A stretch of 45,523 bases of DNA from Desulfobacteraceae bacterium UBA2245 (GTDB lineage Bacteria > Desulfobacterota > Desulfobacteria > Desulfobacterales > UBA2245): assembly GCA_002347265.1 (NCBI GenBank), contig DDYB01000031.1, positions 37,896 to 83,418 on the forward strand, given 5' to 3'. The stretch's first letter is position 1, and each line of letters opens with the position of its first letter. A model generated the notes under the pieces. The model saw only the letters and a program-made list of their open reading frames with translations. It did no database searches and was not told where the DNA came from. Made by a program: the position numbers and the translations under genes. Of this stretch, positions 34,593 to 44,170 are shown one piece after another.

Positions 34593-37500
34593 ATGACTAG
34601 AAAATACACCTGTGAAGACCTGGAACAAAGAATCAGAACACTGGAAGCGGAATTGGACAACGCGAAGCGGACTGTGGAAGCGCTGCGCGAGAGCGAAGCC
34701 AATTACAAAAAACTTTCGGATAAATCGCTTGGCGTTGTTTATCAGTTCATGATGGCCCCGGACGGAACCTATTCTTTCCCATACATAAACGAGTCTTTGC
34801 GAGCCGTAACGGGAATACCGCCTGATGAAGCGATGCGCGACGCTTCCGTTCTCGTCGGGAAAATTCACCCTGAAGACATCGACAGGTTCCACAAGGGCGT
34901 TCTGGAAACGGCGAATTCTCTGATGCCCTACCATGCCGTATTCAGGTTCTTTATCGATGAGCGGCAAATCTGGATTGAAGCCCGTTCGACCCCGGAACGC
35001 ATGCCGGACGGCAGCATTCTCTGGAGCGGATTTTTCTTGGATATCACCGAACGGAAGCTTGAAAGAGACTCTCTGAAGAGAACCCAGTTCGCCATGGACA
35101 AGGCGCCGAACAGCATTCTCTGGGTGGATGACGAGGGCGGCATTGTATACGCCAACGAGGCTGCCTGCAGTTCGATGGGATACACGCGGAATGAATTGCA
35201 GACAATGAAGGTCTTTGATATCGACCCGGACGTCCCACCCGATCAATTTGATCGGCACAAAGAGGATCTGCTGCGCCAGGGAACCATGACTTTTGAATCG
35301 CGCCACCGCACCAAGGACGGCGATATCTTTCCGGTAGAAGTGAGCACCAAACATTTTGAGTATGAGGATCGTTGGCTCGCATGCGCTTTCGATCGCGACA
35401 TCACAGCCCGCAAGCAAGCCGAAGAAACTGTGCAGAAGCTCAGCCGAATGCAATCCGTGATTTTGAACAACAGCACGGTGGGGATTGCTTTTGTGCGGAA
35501 CCGGGTCTTTGAGTGGGTGAATCCGCGAATGCCCGAGTTGTTCGGCATTCCGCAGGAGCAGTTCAAGGGCGCTTCCACGCGCATTCTGTTTCTGAATGAC
35601 GAGTTGTATGAGCGGCTGGGCGCGGAAAACTATCCTCTTCTCGCTCAGGGGAAGAAAGCGTCACTCGAGACTGTGATGCGCAAAGGGGATGGTTCGACGT
35701 TCTGGTGCAGGCTTGAGGGGAGAGCGCTGGACGCTTCCAGGCCCCACGACGGCTCCATCTGGATCTGGGAGGATATCACCGCCCGCAAGGACGCGGAAGA
35801 GGCTCTGGAAAAGCGCATTCTGGCGCTGACCCGGCCCTTGGACGACGCTGCCGGGATTGCCTTTGAAGACCTGTTCAACATCGACGACATTCAGCGCCTT
35901 CAGGACGAATTTGCCCAGGCAACCGGCGTCGCCTCCATCATCACGCGAACCGACGGAACGCCGCTCACCTCGCCGAGCAATTTCTGTCGCCTGTGCACCG
36001 ACATTATTCGCCAAACCGAAAAAGGCCTCGCTAATTGCTACAGGAATGATTCGGTGATTGGACAGGCTTCCACCCAGGGGCCAGCCATCCAGCCCTGCCT
36101 GAGCGGCGGGCTGTGGGACGCCGGCGCCGTCATATCGGTCGGCGGCCGGCACATCGCCAACTGGTTGATCGGCCAGGTGCGCGACGAGACCCAGACCGAG
36201 GAAAAGATGCGCCAGTACGCCAGGGAGATCGGGGCAGACGAAAAAAGCCTGATCGAGGCGTTCCGCGAGGTGCCCGTCATGTCGCGTGAGCAGTTCGAGC
36301 GTGTGGCGCAGGCGCTGTATACACTCGCCAACCAGCTTTCCAATTTCGCCTACCAGAACGTTCAGCAGGCGCGTTTCATCACCGAGCGCAGGCAGGCGGA
36401 GGAGGCGCTCCGGGAAAGCGAAATCCGGCATCGAAGCATTCTGGAAAACACGGGAACCACGATGTTGATCATCGAAGAGGATATGACGATATCCTTTGCC
36501 AATGCCGAATGCGAAAAGTTGACCGGTTATCGGCGGCAGGATGTCGTAGGTGTTAAAAAATGGACGGAATTTGTTGACAGATCCGACCTGGAAAGGATGA
36601 TTAACCAGCATCGGCTGCGAAGAACAGCGGATGCGAACCTTGCTGAAAGAAGTTATGAGTTCCGGCTTGTGCACCGGGACGGCTGCCTCAGGGACATCTA
36701 CCTGATCGCCGATATGATTCCCGGAACGAAACAAAGCGTGACCTCTCTCATCGACATCACCGACCGCAAACGGGCGGAAGAGGAGTTGCGCGAATCCCGG
36801 CGAAGTCTGGAAGACATCCTTGAGTTCCTGCCCGACGCCACGATGGTCATCGACAAGGAAGGCAGGCCGATCGCCTGGAACCGGGCCATGGAAACAATGA
36901 CCGGCGTTAAAAAGGAAGACATGCTCGGCAGGGGCGACTATGAATATGCCCTGCCGTTTTACGGGGAACGAAGACCCGTTCTCATCGATTTCGCGCTTCA
37001 CCCGGACCTGGAAACAGAAAAGCAATACACCGCCCTGCAGAGAACCGGCGATACTGTCTTCGGAGAAGCGTATACGCCGACCCTGCCGTCCGGCAATGTG
37101 CATCTCTCCGGAACGGCATCCGTGCTGCGGGATTCCAGAGGCGAGGTCGTCGGTGCCATCGAGTGCCTGCGCGATAATACGGAACGGAAGCGTCTGGAGG
37201 AGCGTCTGGGGCGAGCCGAGAAGATGGAGGTGCTCGGAACGCTGGCGGGCGGGGTGGCCCATGACCTCAACAACATGCTGGGCCTGGTGGTCGGATACTC
37301 GGAGCTGCTTGCGGGAAAACTTACTGATAACAGTGCATTAAAAAAGTATGCCGACAGCATATATCAATCCAGCATCAGAGGCGCCGCCATCATTCAGGAT
37401 CTTTTGACTTTGACGGGAAGGGGCGTAACCGTTTCGGAAGTGATCGATCTGAACAGAGTGGTCGTTGATTGTCTCAGAACGCAGGAATTTGAAAAACTGA

Positions 37501-38027
37501 AGTTCTATCGGCCAGGCGTCAAAATTTTGACAGATCTTGAAGACGGGCTCTTGAACATCCAAGGATCGCCCATCCATTTAGCAAAGACAATCATGAATCT
37601 CATGCTGAATGCCGCAGAGTTCATATCCGGCCAGGGGGAGGTGACAATCCGAACAGAAAATCGCTATCTGGATCAATCCATACAGGGATATGACGACATA
37701 CGGGAAGGAGACTATGTGGTTCTGACGGTTTCCGACACGGGCCGCGGCATTTCCGCTAATGACCTGGGCAGGATCTTCGAGCCCTTCTATACCAGGAAAA
37801 TGATGGGAAGAAGCGCAACCGGCCTGGAACTGGCGGTTGTCTGGGGCACTGTGAAGGATCACAATGGATACATCGACGTGCAGAGCGGGGAGGGCAAAGG
37901 AACTACATTTACCCTCTATTTCCCTGCAACGAGAGAGAAACCGGAAAAAGTTGAAAAAACCGCACCATCTGATTCGTATGGCAGCAAGGGCGAATCCATT
38001 CCGGTAGTGGACGATGTAAAAGAGTAG
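34593..38027 (+). CDS. PocR hybrid kinase, receiver lost (decaying paralogue)
   Basis: This 1144-aa multi-sensor kinase has three PAS domains (about 35-160, 162-276, 279-402), a PocR domain (406-602) with cysteines in NFCRLCTD, LANCYRND and QPCLSGG, and two more PAS domains (609-734, 736-866). HisKA has His890 in GGVAHDLNNMLGL, and the ATPase domain runs about 990-1112. No membrane segment is seen. Compared with its paralogue at 39737, the G2 box GTGLGL reads ATGLEL, and the frame stops at TAG 38025-38027, where the paralogue has CAG, six codons into the receiver. The receiver is therefore missing. ATG 34593 follows GGAGG at long spacing; ATG 34575 is an alternative. It may still bind ligands but is probably impaired as a kinase. 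Confidence 0.88.
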   Translation: MTRKYTCEDLEQRIRTLEAELDNAKRTVEALRESEANYKKLSDKSLGVVYQFMMAPDGTYSFPYINESLRAVTGIPPDEAMRDASVLVGKIHPEDIDRFHKGVLETANSLMPYHAVFRFFIDERQIWIEARSTPERMPDGSILWSGFFLDITERKLERDSLKRTQFAMDKAPNSILWVDDEGGIVYANEAACSSMGYTRNELQTMKVFDIDPDVPPDQFDRHKEDLLRQGTMTFESRHRTKDGDIFPVEVSTKHFEYEDRWLACAFDRDITARKQAEETVQKLSRMQSVILNNSTVGIAFVRNRVFEWVNPRMPELFGIPQEQFKGASTRILFLNDELYERLGAENYPLLAQGKKASLETVMRKGDGSTFWCRLEGRALDASRPHDGSIWIWEDITARKDAEEALEKRILALTRPLDDAAGIAFEDLFNIDDIQRLQDEFAQATGVASIITRTDGTPLTSPSNFCRLCTDIIRQTEKGLANCYRNDSVIGQASTQGPAIQPCLSGGLWDAGAVISVGGRHIANWLIGQVRDETQTEEKMRQYAREIGADEKSLIEAFREVPVMSREQFERVAQALYTLANQLSNFAYQNVQQARFITERRQAEEALRESEIRHRSILENTGTTMLIIEEDMTISFANAECEKLTGYRRQDVVGVKKWTEFVDRSDLERMINQHRLRRTADANLAERSYEFRLVHRDGCLRDIYLIADMIPGTKQSVTSLIDITDRKRAEEELRESRRSLEDILEFLPDATMVIDKEGRPIAWNRAMETMTGVKKEDMLGRGDYEYALPFYGERRPVLIDFALHPDLETEKQYTALQRTGDTVFGEAYTPTLPSGNVHLSGTASVLRDSRGEVVGAIECLRDNTERKRLEERLGRAEKMEVLGTLAGGVAHDLNNMLGLVVGYSELLAGKLTDNSALKKYADSIYQSSIRGAAIIQDLLTLTGRGVTVSEVIDLNRVVVDCLRTQEFEKLKFYRPGVKILTDLEDGLLNIQGSPIHLAKTIMNLMLNAAEFISGQGEVTIRTENRYLDQSIQGYDDIREGDYVVLTVSDTGRGISANDLGRIFEPFYTRKMMGRSATGLELAVVWGTVKDHNGYIDVQSGEGKGTTFTLYFPATREKPEKVEKTAPSDSYGSKGESIPVVDDVKE
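35801..36420 (+). repeat. PocR module, copy 1 of long direct repeat
   Basis: About 620 bp encoding the PocR domain match 40261-40880 with roughly a dozen differences by eye, including a stretch of about 260 bp that is identical. Flanking PAS regions are unrelated and the kinase cores are far less similar. Confidence 0.9.
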
Positions 38028-38353
38028 CGTGATCTGGCGATCATCATGCTGGGGAAACTCGGGTACCGGGCCGAGGCGGTTGCCGGTGGGGAAGAGGCGG
38101 TTGCGTACCTCAAAGACAAAAAAGCCGGCCTGATTATTCCGGATATGATCATGTATCCGGAATGGACGGGATGGAGACCTGCCGAAGAATTATCGAAATA
38201 CATTCGAAGCAAAAGGCGGTCATTTTCAGCGGCTTTTCTGAGAGTGACCGGGTCCGGCATGCCCTTGAAATGGGCGCCGGCGCGTTTGTCCGAAAACCAT
38301 TCATTCTGGAGAAGCTCGGTCTTGCCGTCAGAAAAGAACCGGACCGGAAATAG
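38028..38353 (+). pseudogene. Receiver-domain remnant of the upstream kinase
   Basis: This stretch continues the kinase frame after the TAG at 38025 and aligns closely to the receiver of the paralogue (42076-42430): RDLAIIMLGKLGYRAEAVAGG. A single-base deletion between about 38151 and 38165 then shifts the frame. The rest, MDGMETCRRIIEIHSKQKAV to the TAG at 38351-38353, matches in the shifted frame. Two independent lesions show real decay rather than one sequencing error. Confidence 0.9.
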
Positions 38354-38502
38354 ACGGCGATATGCATGGGTTTTCGGCATTTGAATTCTGTTGACTCGCA
38401 GCTAAAGTCATCCATTCAGCACATTGCATGATCATGAAATATGAGCCATTGAACTTTCTGCTAAATTCCTCCTGAAATTATAATTGTCTATAATCAAATG
38501 TC

Positions 38503-38531
38503 TTGACATGCAGGCCGCGCTTCCATAAGTT
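38503..38531 (+). promoter_or_regulatory. Possible promoter and repeat-rich operator for FIST operon
   Basis: TTGACA (38503-38508), a 17-base spacer and TAAGTT (38526-38531) precede the FIST gene. Directly around it lie a direct repeat TTTGCATA (about 38530 and 38541) and the inverted pair CCATAA (38523) and TTATGG (38550). This suggests a regulator site. The flanking 38354-38597 stretch contains no gene. Confidence 0.4.
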
Positions 38532-38597
38532 TGCATAGTCTTTGCATATTTATGGATGGCTTGTTTTCTTTATCCATAATTATCAGGAGAAAATGGA

Positions 38598-39734
38598 ATG
38601 AAACTGGAACAGAAAACGTGGGCGGAAGGCGGGGGATGGATTCCCGGCAGGAACAGCGAAATGGGGGAGGCCGCACAGCTTGTGCTTCTTTTTGGCAGCG
38701 TAATGCGGCTGAAAGACAGGGATTGCCTGAAAGAGGTCAGGCGCATGTATCCGCACGCCCATCTACTAGGGTGTTCCACTGCCGGAGAAATTTGCGGCGC
38801 CCGGGTCTTTGACGGCTCGCTTGTAGCTACGGCTGTCCATTTCGAGCACACACAGCTCAGAGGCGCGAAAGCCAAAGTGGACAGAATGGAAAACAGCTTC
38901 AACGTGGGTCGGCAGCTTGCTCGATCTCTGGATCAGAAAGGCCTGACGCACGTCTTTGTTCTTTCCGACGGTTTGAAGGTCAATGGCAGCGAACTGGTGA
39001 AGGGCTTGATCGAGAATCTTCCCGGTCATGTCTCTGCCACGGGGGGGCTGTCCGCAGACGGGGCCCTTTTCAATGAAACGGTCGTGCTGTTTGACGATGA
39101 TCCGGACAGGGAAGTGGTTGCCGCGCTGGGTTTCTACGGCAACCGGCTGAAAACAGGTTGCGCCTCCATGGGAGGATGGGATCCGTTCGGGCCGGAAAGG
39201 CTGATTACGCGTTCCTGCGGAAACGTGCTCTACGAGTTTGACGGCAAATCGGCCCTGGCGCTTTACAAGAAGTATCTGGGCGATCACGCGAAAGGCCTGC
39301 CGTCAACAGGCCTGCTTTTCCCCCTGAATGTCCGTTTCAAAGAAAATGGTAGAGGCGTGGTTCGCACCATACTCGCTGTCAACGAAGAAGATCAGAGTAT
39401 GACCTTCGCGGGCGATGTTCCGGAAGGCGCTTATGCGCGCCTGATGAAGGCCAATTTCGACCGTTTGATAGACGGTGCGGTTGGCGCCGCCAAAACGAGC
39501 CTCGACATTCTTGGCGGCCCGCCGGAATTTGCGATATTGATCAGTTGCGTGGGCAGAAAACTCATTCTCCAGCAGCGGGTCGAGGAAGAACTGGAAGGCA
39601 TCCGCGACGTCTTCGGCCAGCAGACCGTTACGACCGGATTCTATTCCTACGGGGAGATATCTCCGGCCATACCGGGGGCGGTTTGCGAACTGCACAATCA
39701 GACGATGACGATTACGGCCTTTTCGGAGGTATAA
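38598..39734 (+). CDS. FIST-domain sensory protein
   Basis: This 378-aa protein has the FIST N and FIST C layout, a small-ligand sensory module often tied to signalling proteins. The N-terminal part shows LVLLFGSVMRLKD and HLLGCSTAGEICG; the middle shows GHVSATGGLSADGA. The C-terminal part has DGKSALALYKKYLGDHAKGL, FAGDVPEGAYARLMKANFDR and the closing GFYSYGEISP, all typical of the family. There is no transmembrane segment or output domain. AGGAG (38585-38589) supports ATG 38598. The gene ends only 2 bp before the intact PocR kinase, so FIST probably delivers its signal to that kinase. Confidence 0.92.
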   Translation: MKLEQKTWAEGGGWIPGRNSEMGEAAQLVLLFGSVMRLKDRDCLKEVRRMYPHAHLLGCSTAGEICGARVFDGSLVATAVHFEHTQLRGAKAKVDRMENSFNVGRQLARSLDQKGLTHVFVLSDGLKVNGSELVKGLIENLPGHVSATGGLSADGALFNETVVLFDDDPDREVVAALGFYGNRLKTGCASMGGWDPFGPERLITRSCGNVLYEFDGKSALALYKKYLGDHAKGLPSTGLLFPLNVRFKENGRGVVRTILAVNEEDQSMTFAGDVPEGAYARLMKANFDRLIDGAVGAAKTSLDILGGPPEFAILISCVGRKLILQQRVEEELEGIRDVFGQQTVTTGFYSYGEISPAIPGAVCELHNQTMTITAFSEV

Positions 39735-39736
39735 CC

Positions 39737-42430
39737 ATGGAACGCATGCACAGTCTGCTGAAGCGCCAGATAAAACGGCATATGAATTCGAAGTCCATTC
39801 CCCGGGGATGCGAAGCGTTCATGAAGGCTGTCAACGATGCCTACTGGCAGATGGATCTGGACCGTCAGATGCTGGAACGCTCCCTCGATCTGAGTTCAAG
39901 CGAACTGCTCGAGGCGAACGCGGAAATGCGGGCCATCTTTCAGGCAATTCCGGATCTGCTTTTCCGGCTGGACGGCAGCGGAACGATCCTGGACTGCAAG
40001 GCGGGCGCAAAAACGGATTTTACCACCGATCCGAAAAAGATGATCGGGAAACGGATTCAGGAAATTCCAATCAAGCACATCGGCGATCAGTTTCAGGCCG
40101 CCATCGATCGTCTGCAGTCGGAAAAAACCATCGGCGGAATGGAATATTCACTGACCCTGCAAGGATATAAGCAATTCTATGAAGCCCGGCTGGTGCCGTT
40201 TCTCGAAGATCAGATCATCGTCATCATTCGAAACATCACTCGACGCAAGCGCACGGAAGCGGCTCTGGAAAAGCGCATTCTGGCGCTGACCCGGCCCTTG
40301 GACGACGCTGCCGGGATTGCCTTTGAAGACCTGTTCAACATCGAGGAAATTCAGCGCATTCAGGATGAATTCGCCCAGGCAACCGGTGTCGCCTCCATCA
40401 TCACGCGCACCGACGGAACGCCGCTCACCTCGCCGAGCAATTTCTGCCGCCTGTGCACCGACATTATTCGCCAAACCGAAAAAGGCCTCGCTAATTGCTA
40501 CAGGAATGATTCGGTGATTGGACAGGCTTCCACCCAGGGGCCAGTCATCCAGCCCTGCCTGAGCGCCGGGCTGTGGGACGCCGGCGCCGGCATATCGGTC
40601 GGCGGCCGGCACATCGCCAACTGGTTGATCGGCCAGGTGCGCGACGAGACCCAGACCGAGGAAAAGATGCGCCAGTACGCCAGGGAGATCGGGGCAGACG
40701 AAAAAAGCCTGATCGAGGCGTTCCGCGAGGTGCCCGTCATGTCGCGTGAGCAGTTCGAGCGTGTGGCGCAGGCGCTGTATACACTCGCCAACCAGCTTTC
40801 CAATTTCGCCTACCAGAACGTTCAGCAGGCGCGTTTCATCACCGAGCGCAGGCAGGCGGAGGAGGCGCTGCGGGAAAGCGAGGAACAGTTCCGGGTTATG
40901 TTCGAGCTGGCATCTATTGGCATGGCCCAAAATGATCCGCAAACAGGCCGGTGGCTGCGGGTAAACCGCAAGTTGTCCGATATCACGGGATATTCTCCAG
41001 ATGAAATACTCGCGTTGTCTGTTCCTGACATTACGCACCCGGAAGACCGCGAGCGGGAATGTTATGCCTTTCAGCGCGTCTTGCGGGGTGAAGCGCCGGA
41101 ATTCCGGGTGGAGAAGCGCTTTATATGCAAGGACGGCAGTGTCGCATGGGTGAACGTGAATGCGACCGTTATTCGCGATGCCGCCGGCCGGCCTTTTCTC
41201 ACTATGGCCGCCATAGAGAACATCACGGAAAGAAAGCAGGCGGAGGAAGCGCGCCGCAAACTCGAGGAACGCCTCCAGAGGGCGGAAAAAATGGAGGTTC
41301 TGGGAACACTGGCCGGCGGCGTTGCCCATGATCTCAACAACGTCCTTGGAATTTTGGTCGGATACTCCGAACTGCTTGCCGAAAAGCTGCCCGCGGACAG
41401 CCCCCTCAGGCGGTATGCCGACAATATTCTCCAATCCAGCATGAGGGGAACCGCCATCATTCAGGATCTTCTGACCCTGGCTCGAAGAGGCGTCAACATT
41501 TCAGAGGTCGTCAATCTGAACAGGGTCGTTTCCGATTACCTTCGTACGCCGGAGTTTGAGAAACTGCAATCTTATCATTCAGGCGTGAGAATCCTGGCCC
41601 GCCTTGAAGACGGGCTTATGAACATCCAAGGATCGCCCATTCATTTGGCCAAGACAATCATGAACCTCGTGTCGAATGCCGCGGAATCCATCTCCGGCCC
41701 GGGGGATGTTGCGATCAGAACGGAAAACCGCTACCTGGATCGACTCATACAGGGATATGATGAGATGCGGGAAGGAGACTATGTGGTTCTGACGGTTTCC
41801 GACACGGGCAGCGGCATTTCCCCGGACGATCTGGGGAGGATCTTTGAGCCCTTCTATACCAAGAAGGTGATGGGAAAAAGCGGAACCGGCCTGGGGCTGG
41901 CCGTTGTCTGGGGAACCGTAAAGGATCATCATGGATACATAGACGTGCAGAGCGAGGAGGGCAAGGGGAGTACCTTCACCCTTTATTTCCCCGTGACGCG
42001 AGAGGCGCCGGAAAAAGCCGAAAAAGCCGCACTGCCTGATTCGTATGCAAGCAGGGGTGAATCCATTCTCGTAGTGGATGATGTGAAGGAGCAGCGTGAT
42101 CTGGCGATGATCATGCTGGGGAAACTCGGGTATCGGGTCGAGGCGGTTGCCGGCGGTGAAGAAGCGGTTGAACGCCTCAAAGATAAAAAAGCCGACCTGG
42201 TAGTCCTGGATATGATCATGGACCCCGGAATTGACGGAATGGAGACCTATCGGAGAATACTGGAAATCAACCCGGGGCAGAAGGCGGTCGTCGTCAGCGG
42301 TTTCTCGGAGACCGACCGGGTCCAGAAGACTCTTGAAATGGGCGCCGGCGCGTTTGTTCGAAAACCCTATATTCTGGAAAAGCTGGGTCTTGCCGTCAGG
42401 AAGGAACTGGACCGGAAACCGGCGGAATGA
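39737..42430 (+). CDS. Intact PocR hybrid histidine kinase
   Basis: This 897-aa kinase has, in order, an N-terminal helix-rich part, PAS (about 60-170), PocR (175-381) with the same cysteines as its paralogue, PAS (381-505), HisKA (His531 in GGVAHDLNNVLGI), an HATPase domain with SDTGSGISPDDLG and GTGLGLAVV, and a complete receiver (about 776-895) with ILVVDDVKE and the acceptor Asp in VVLDMIMDPG. All key residues are present, in contrast to the paralogue at 34593. GGAGG (39725-39729) lies inside the end of the FIST gene, and ATG 39737 is 2 bp after its stop, so FIST and kinase form an operon. PocR domains bind small organic ligands in known cases; the signal here is unknown. Confidence 0.93.
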   Translation: MERMHSLLKRQIKRHMNSKSIPRGCEAFMKAVNDAYWQMDLDRQMLERSLDLSSSELLEANAEMRAIFQAIPDLLFRLDGSGTILDCKAGAKTDFTTDPKKMIGKRIQEIPIKHIGDQFQAAIDRLQSEKTIGGMEYSLTLQGYKQFYEARLVPFLEDQIIVIIRNITRRKRTEAALEKRILALTRPLDDAAGIAFEDLFNIEEIQRIQDEFAQATGVASIITRTDGTPLTSPSNFCRLCTDIIRQTEKGLANCYRNDSVIGQASTQGPVIQPCLSAGLWDAGAGISVGGRHIANWLIGQVRDETQTEEKMRQYAREIGADEKSLIEAFREVPVMSREQFERVAQALYTLANQLSNFAYQNVQQARFITERRQAEEALRESEEQFRVMFELASIGMAQNDPQTGRWLRVNRKLSDITGYSPDEILALSVPDITHPEDRERECYAFQRVLRGEAPEFRVEKRFICKDGSVAWVNVNATVIRDAAGRPFLTMAAIENITERKQAEEARRKLEERLQRAEKMEVLGTLAGGVAHDLNNVLGILVGYSELLAEKLPADSPLRRYADNILQSSMRGTAIIQDLLTLARRGVNISEVVNLNRVVSDYLRTPEFEKLQSYHSGVRILARLEDGLMNIQGSPIHLAKTIMNLVSNAAESISGPGDVAIRTENRYLDRLIQGYDEMREGDYVVLTVSDTGSGISPDDLGRIFEPFYTKKVMGKSGTGLGLAVVWGTVKDHHGYIDVQSEEGKGSTFTLYFPVTREAPEKAEKAALPDSYASRGESILVVDDVKEQRDLAMIMLGKLGYRVEAVAGGEEAVERLKDKKADLVVLDMIMDPGIDGMETYRRILEINPGQKAVVVSGFSETDRVQKTLEMGAGAFVRKPYILEKLGLAVRKELDRKPAE
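40261..40880 (+). repeat. PocR module, copy 2 of long direct repeat
   Basis: This is the partner of 35801-36420 (constant offset 4460 bp). The edges are sharp: identity ends at GGGAAAGCG, just before the following PAS domains diverge completely. Confidence 0.9.
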
Positions 42431-42580
42431 CTTTCAACGGAACAGACGATAATGAAAGCCTGAGACGGACCGTTCATGAAAAGGTGTTTATGAAACATTC
42501 CGTAAAAAATGATGGCAAGATTTTCAAATGATTTCCCTGATTGCCCACGGATTACCGTGACTCATAAAATTTTCAAAAAA

Positions 42581-44092
42581 CTACAAAACCTTCAAAACAA
42601 AGCAGCCCTCTACCCGTTCATTTCGGACAATCCGCCATTCCGTTCGGGTCAGTTTATCAAGAAAGGGTCGATCGTGGCTGACGATCACAAGGCCGCACGG
42701 GCAATCCGCCAGTGCGGCCTCCAAGCATTCAATGGATGGCAGATCCATGTGATTGGTCGGTTCATCCATGATGATAATGTGCGGTTTGCGGACCATGCCG
42801 AGCGCCAGCATCAGCTTGCGCGTTTCGCCGGGGCTGGGTTCCCTGCTTTCCAGGAGCCGGTGCGGACGCGACCCCAACCGGCTCACAATGGTCATGAGAT
42901 GCCCTAATGGCTCATGTGGCAGAGCTTGTACCTTCGCCAGGATATCACGGCATTGCCGCACATCGATCTCCTGCGGTACATACGTGATCTGCTCCGGCGG
43001 TACGTTCAGGTGCGGAAGCAGCCACCGCAGCAATGCGCTTTTACCCGCCCCGTTCGGCCCGGTCAGGGCAATTCGATCGTTTGGCCGCACCGTTAACCGG
43101 GGGCAGACCAGTTGTTTATGATCGCCTAAGAGCAGGGTGCGGGAAGGGACTTTCAACAGCAGGTCGCGTTTGGAGACCGAACCGGGCAGCCAGATGCCAA
43201 GCGTGTATTGCTTTTTGACCTGAATGCACTCAAACTCGTCTTGAGTATGCGCCAGCCGGCCATCCAGTTGTCGCAGCAGCCTGCCGCCGACAATATCTTT
43301 GCCCGACAAACGGGCCGCGTCTATTCTGGCCTTGGCGTCGTGATCATGCTTGAGAATCCCTTTCTTCGACCGCCTGCTGTGATATTGATTCGTCAGATCG
43401 CGACGCCGGGCGGCCTCGCGCTTCAGCTTTTTATAGGACTGTTTTTTCAGCGCATATTGCCTGCTAATTGCGTTTCGTTCCTCGGTAGCTGCCGCCATTC
43501 CCTTTGAATAGCCGCCGGGACGGACCGTCACGCGCGGCGGTTCAATAAACAAACACTGCCGGCAGAGCGTATCCAGAAGCTCCCGATCATGGCTGACGAG
43601 CAGGCCGACCCCCTGAAATGTCCGCAGAGCCTGCATCAGAATATCGCGCGCTTCCGCATCCACATGGTTGGTCGGTTCGTCAATCGCCAGCAAATCCGGC
43701 TCCAGCCACAAAGCCACAGCAATCTGCGATCGCTTCCGTTCGCCGTGCGAAAGCGTCGGCCAGCGATCGAGCCATTCGGCCTCCAGTCCAAATTGCCCTT
43801 TGATCAATGCTGCCGCTTTTGAAGCTGCGTGCAGCAGGGCCGCAAAATGTTCCGGCCGATCATCGGTACGCTGCGGGCAATAAACGGACTTCTCAGGCGT
43901 TTGCACCATTCCCGCATCCGGGGTCAGCAAGCCGGTCGCCAGTTTCAGAAATGTGGTTTTGCCGGCGCCGTTCGCCCCCACGATCCCGGACCAGCCTGAA
44001 GGCAAATGAACAGAGACGTCTTGAAACAACGGTTCGATGGACGTTTCATAGGTAAAATTCACGTGCTGAAATATCAAAAATGGCTTTGGCAT
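42581..44092 (-). CDS. ABC-F family ATPase
   Basis: This 503-aa cytoplasmic protein has two ABC domains without membrane segments, as in ABC-F factors that act on the ribosome. Domain 1 shows GANGAGKTTFLKLA, TLSHGERKRSQIA and LLAIDEPTNHVDAEA. Domain 2 shows GPNGAGKSALLRWL, a degenerate signature PSPGETRKLMLAL and IIIMDEPTNHMDLPS. A long basic linker (KKQSYKKLKREAARRR) joins them. Its DEPTNH motifs are typical of the family. Whether it protects against antibiotics or has a translation role cannot be told. The start ATG 44092 follows AAGGAT. A MITE-like element lies 78 bp upstream, suggesting acquisition or altered expression. Confidence 0.92.
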   Translation of the reverse strand: MPKPFLIFQHVNFTYETSIEPLFQDVSVHLPSGWSGIVGANGAGKTTFLKLATGLLTPDAGMVQTPEKSVYCPQRTDDRPEHFAALLHAASKAAALIKGQFGLEAEWLDRWPTLSHGERKRSQIAVALWLEPDLLAIDEPTNHVDAEARDILMQALRTFQGVGLLVSHDRELLDTLCRQCLFIEPPRVTVRPGGYSKGMAAATEERNAISRQYALKKQSYKKLKREAARRRDLTNQYHSRRSKKGILKHDHDAKARIDAARLSGKDIVGGRLLRQLDGRLAHTQDEFECIQVKKQYTLGIWLPGSVSKRDLLLKVPSRTLLLGDHKQLVCPRLTVRPNDRIALTGPNGAGKSALLRWLLPHLNVPPEQITYVPQEIDVRQCRDILAKVQALPHEPLGHLMTIVSRLGSRPHRLLESREPSPGETRKLMLALGMVRKPHIIIMDEPTNHMDLPSIECLEAALADCPCGLVIVSHDRPFLDKLTRTEWRIVRNERVEGCFVLKVL

Positions 44093-44170
44093 ACGATATC
44101 CTTCTGAAAAAACGACAAAAGATTTGGCACAAATTCCGGATCGGCTTCCCACAATGTTGTTTCCTGTACC

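Noticed and set aside
35661..37262. Antisense open frame in the first PocR kinase, with a similar one at 40148-41434
   Set aside because: The two antisense products resemble each other only because the underlying PocR DNA is repeated; they are shadows.
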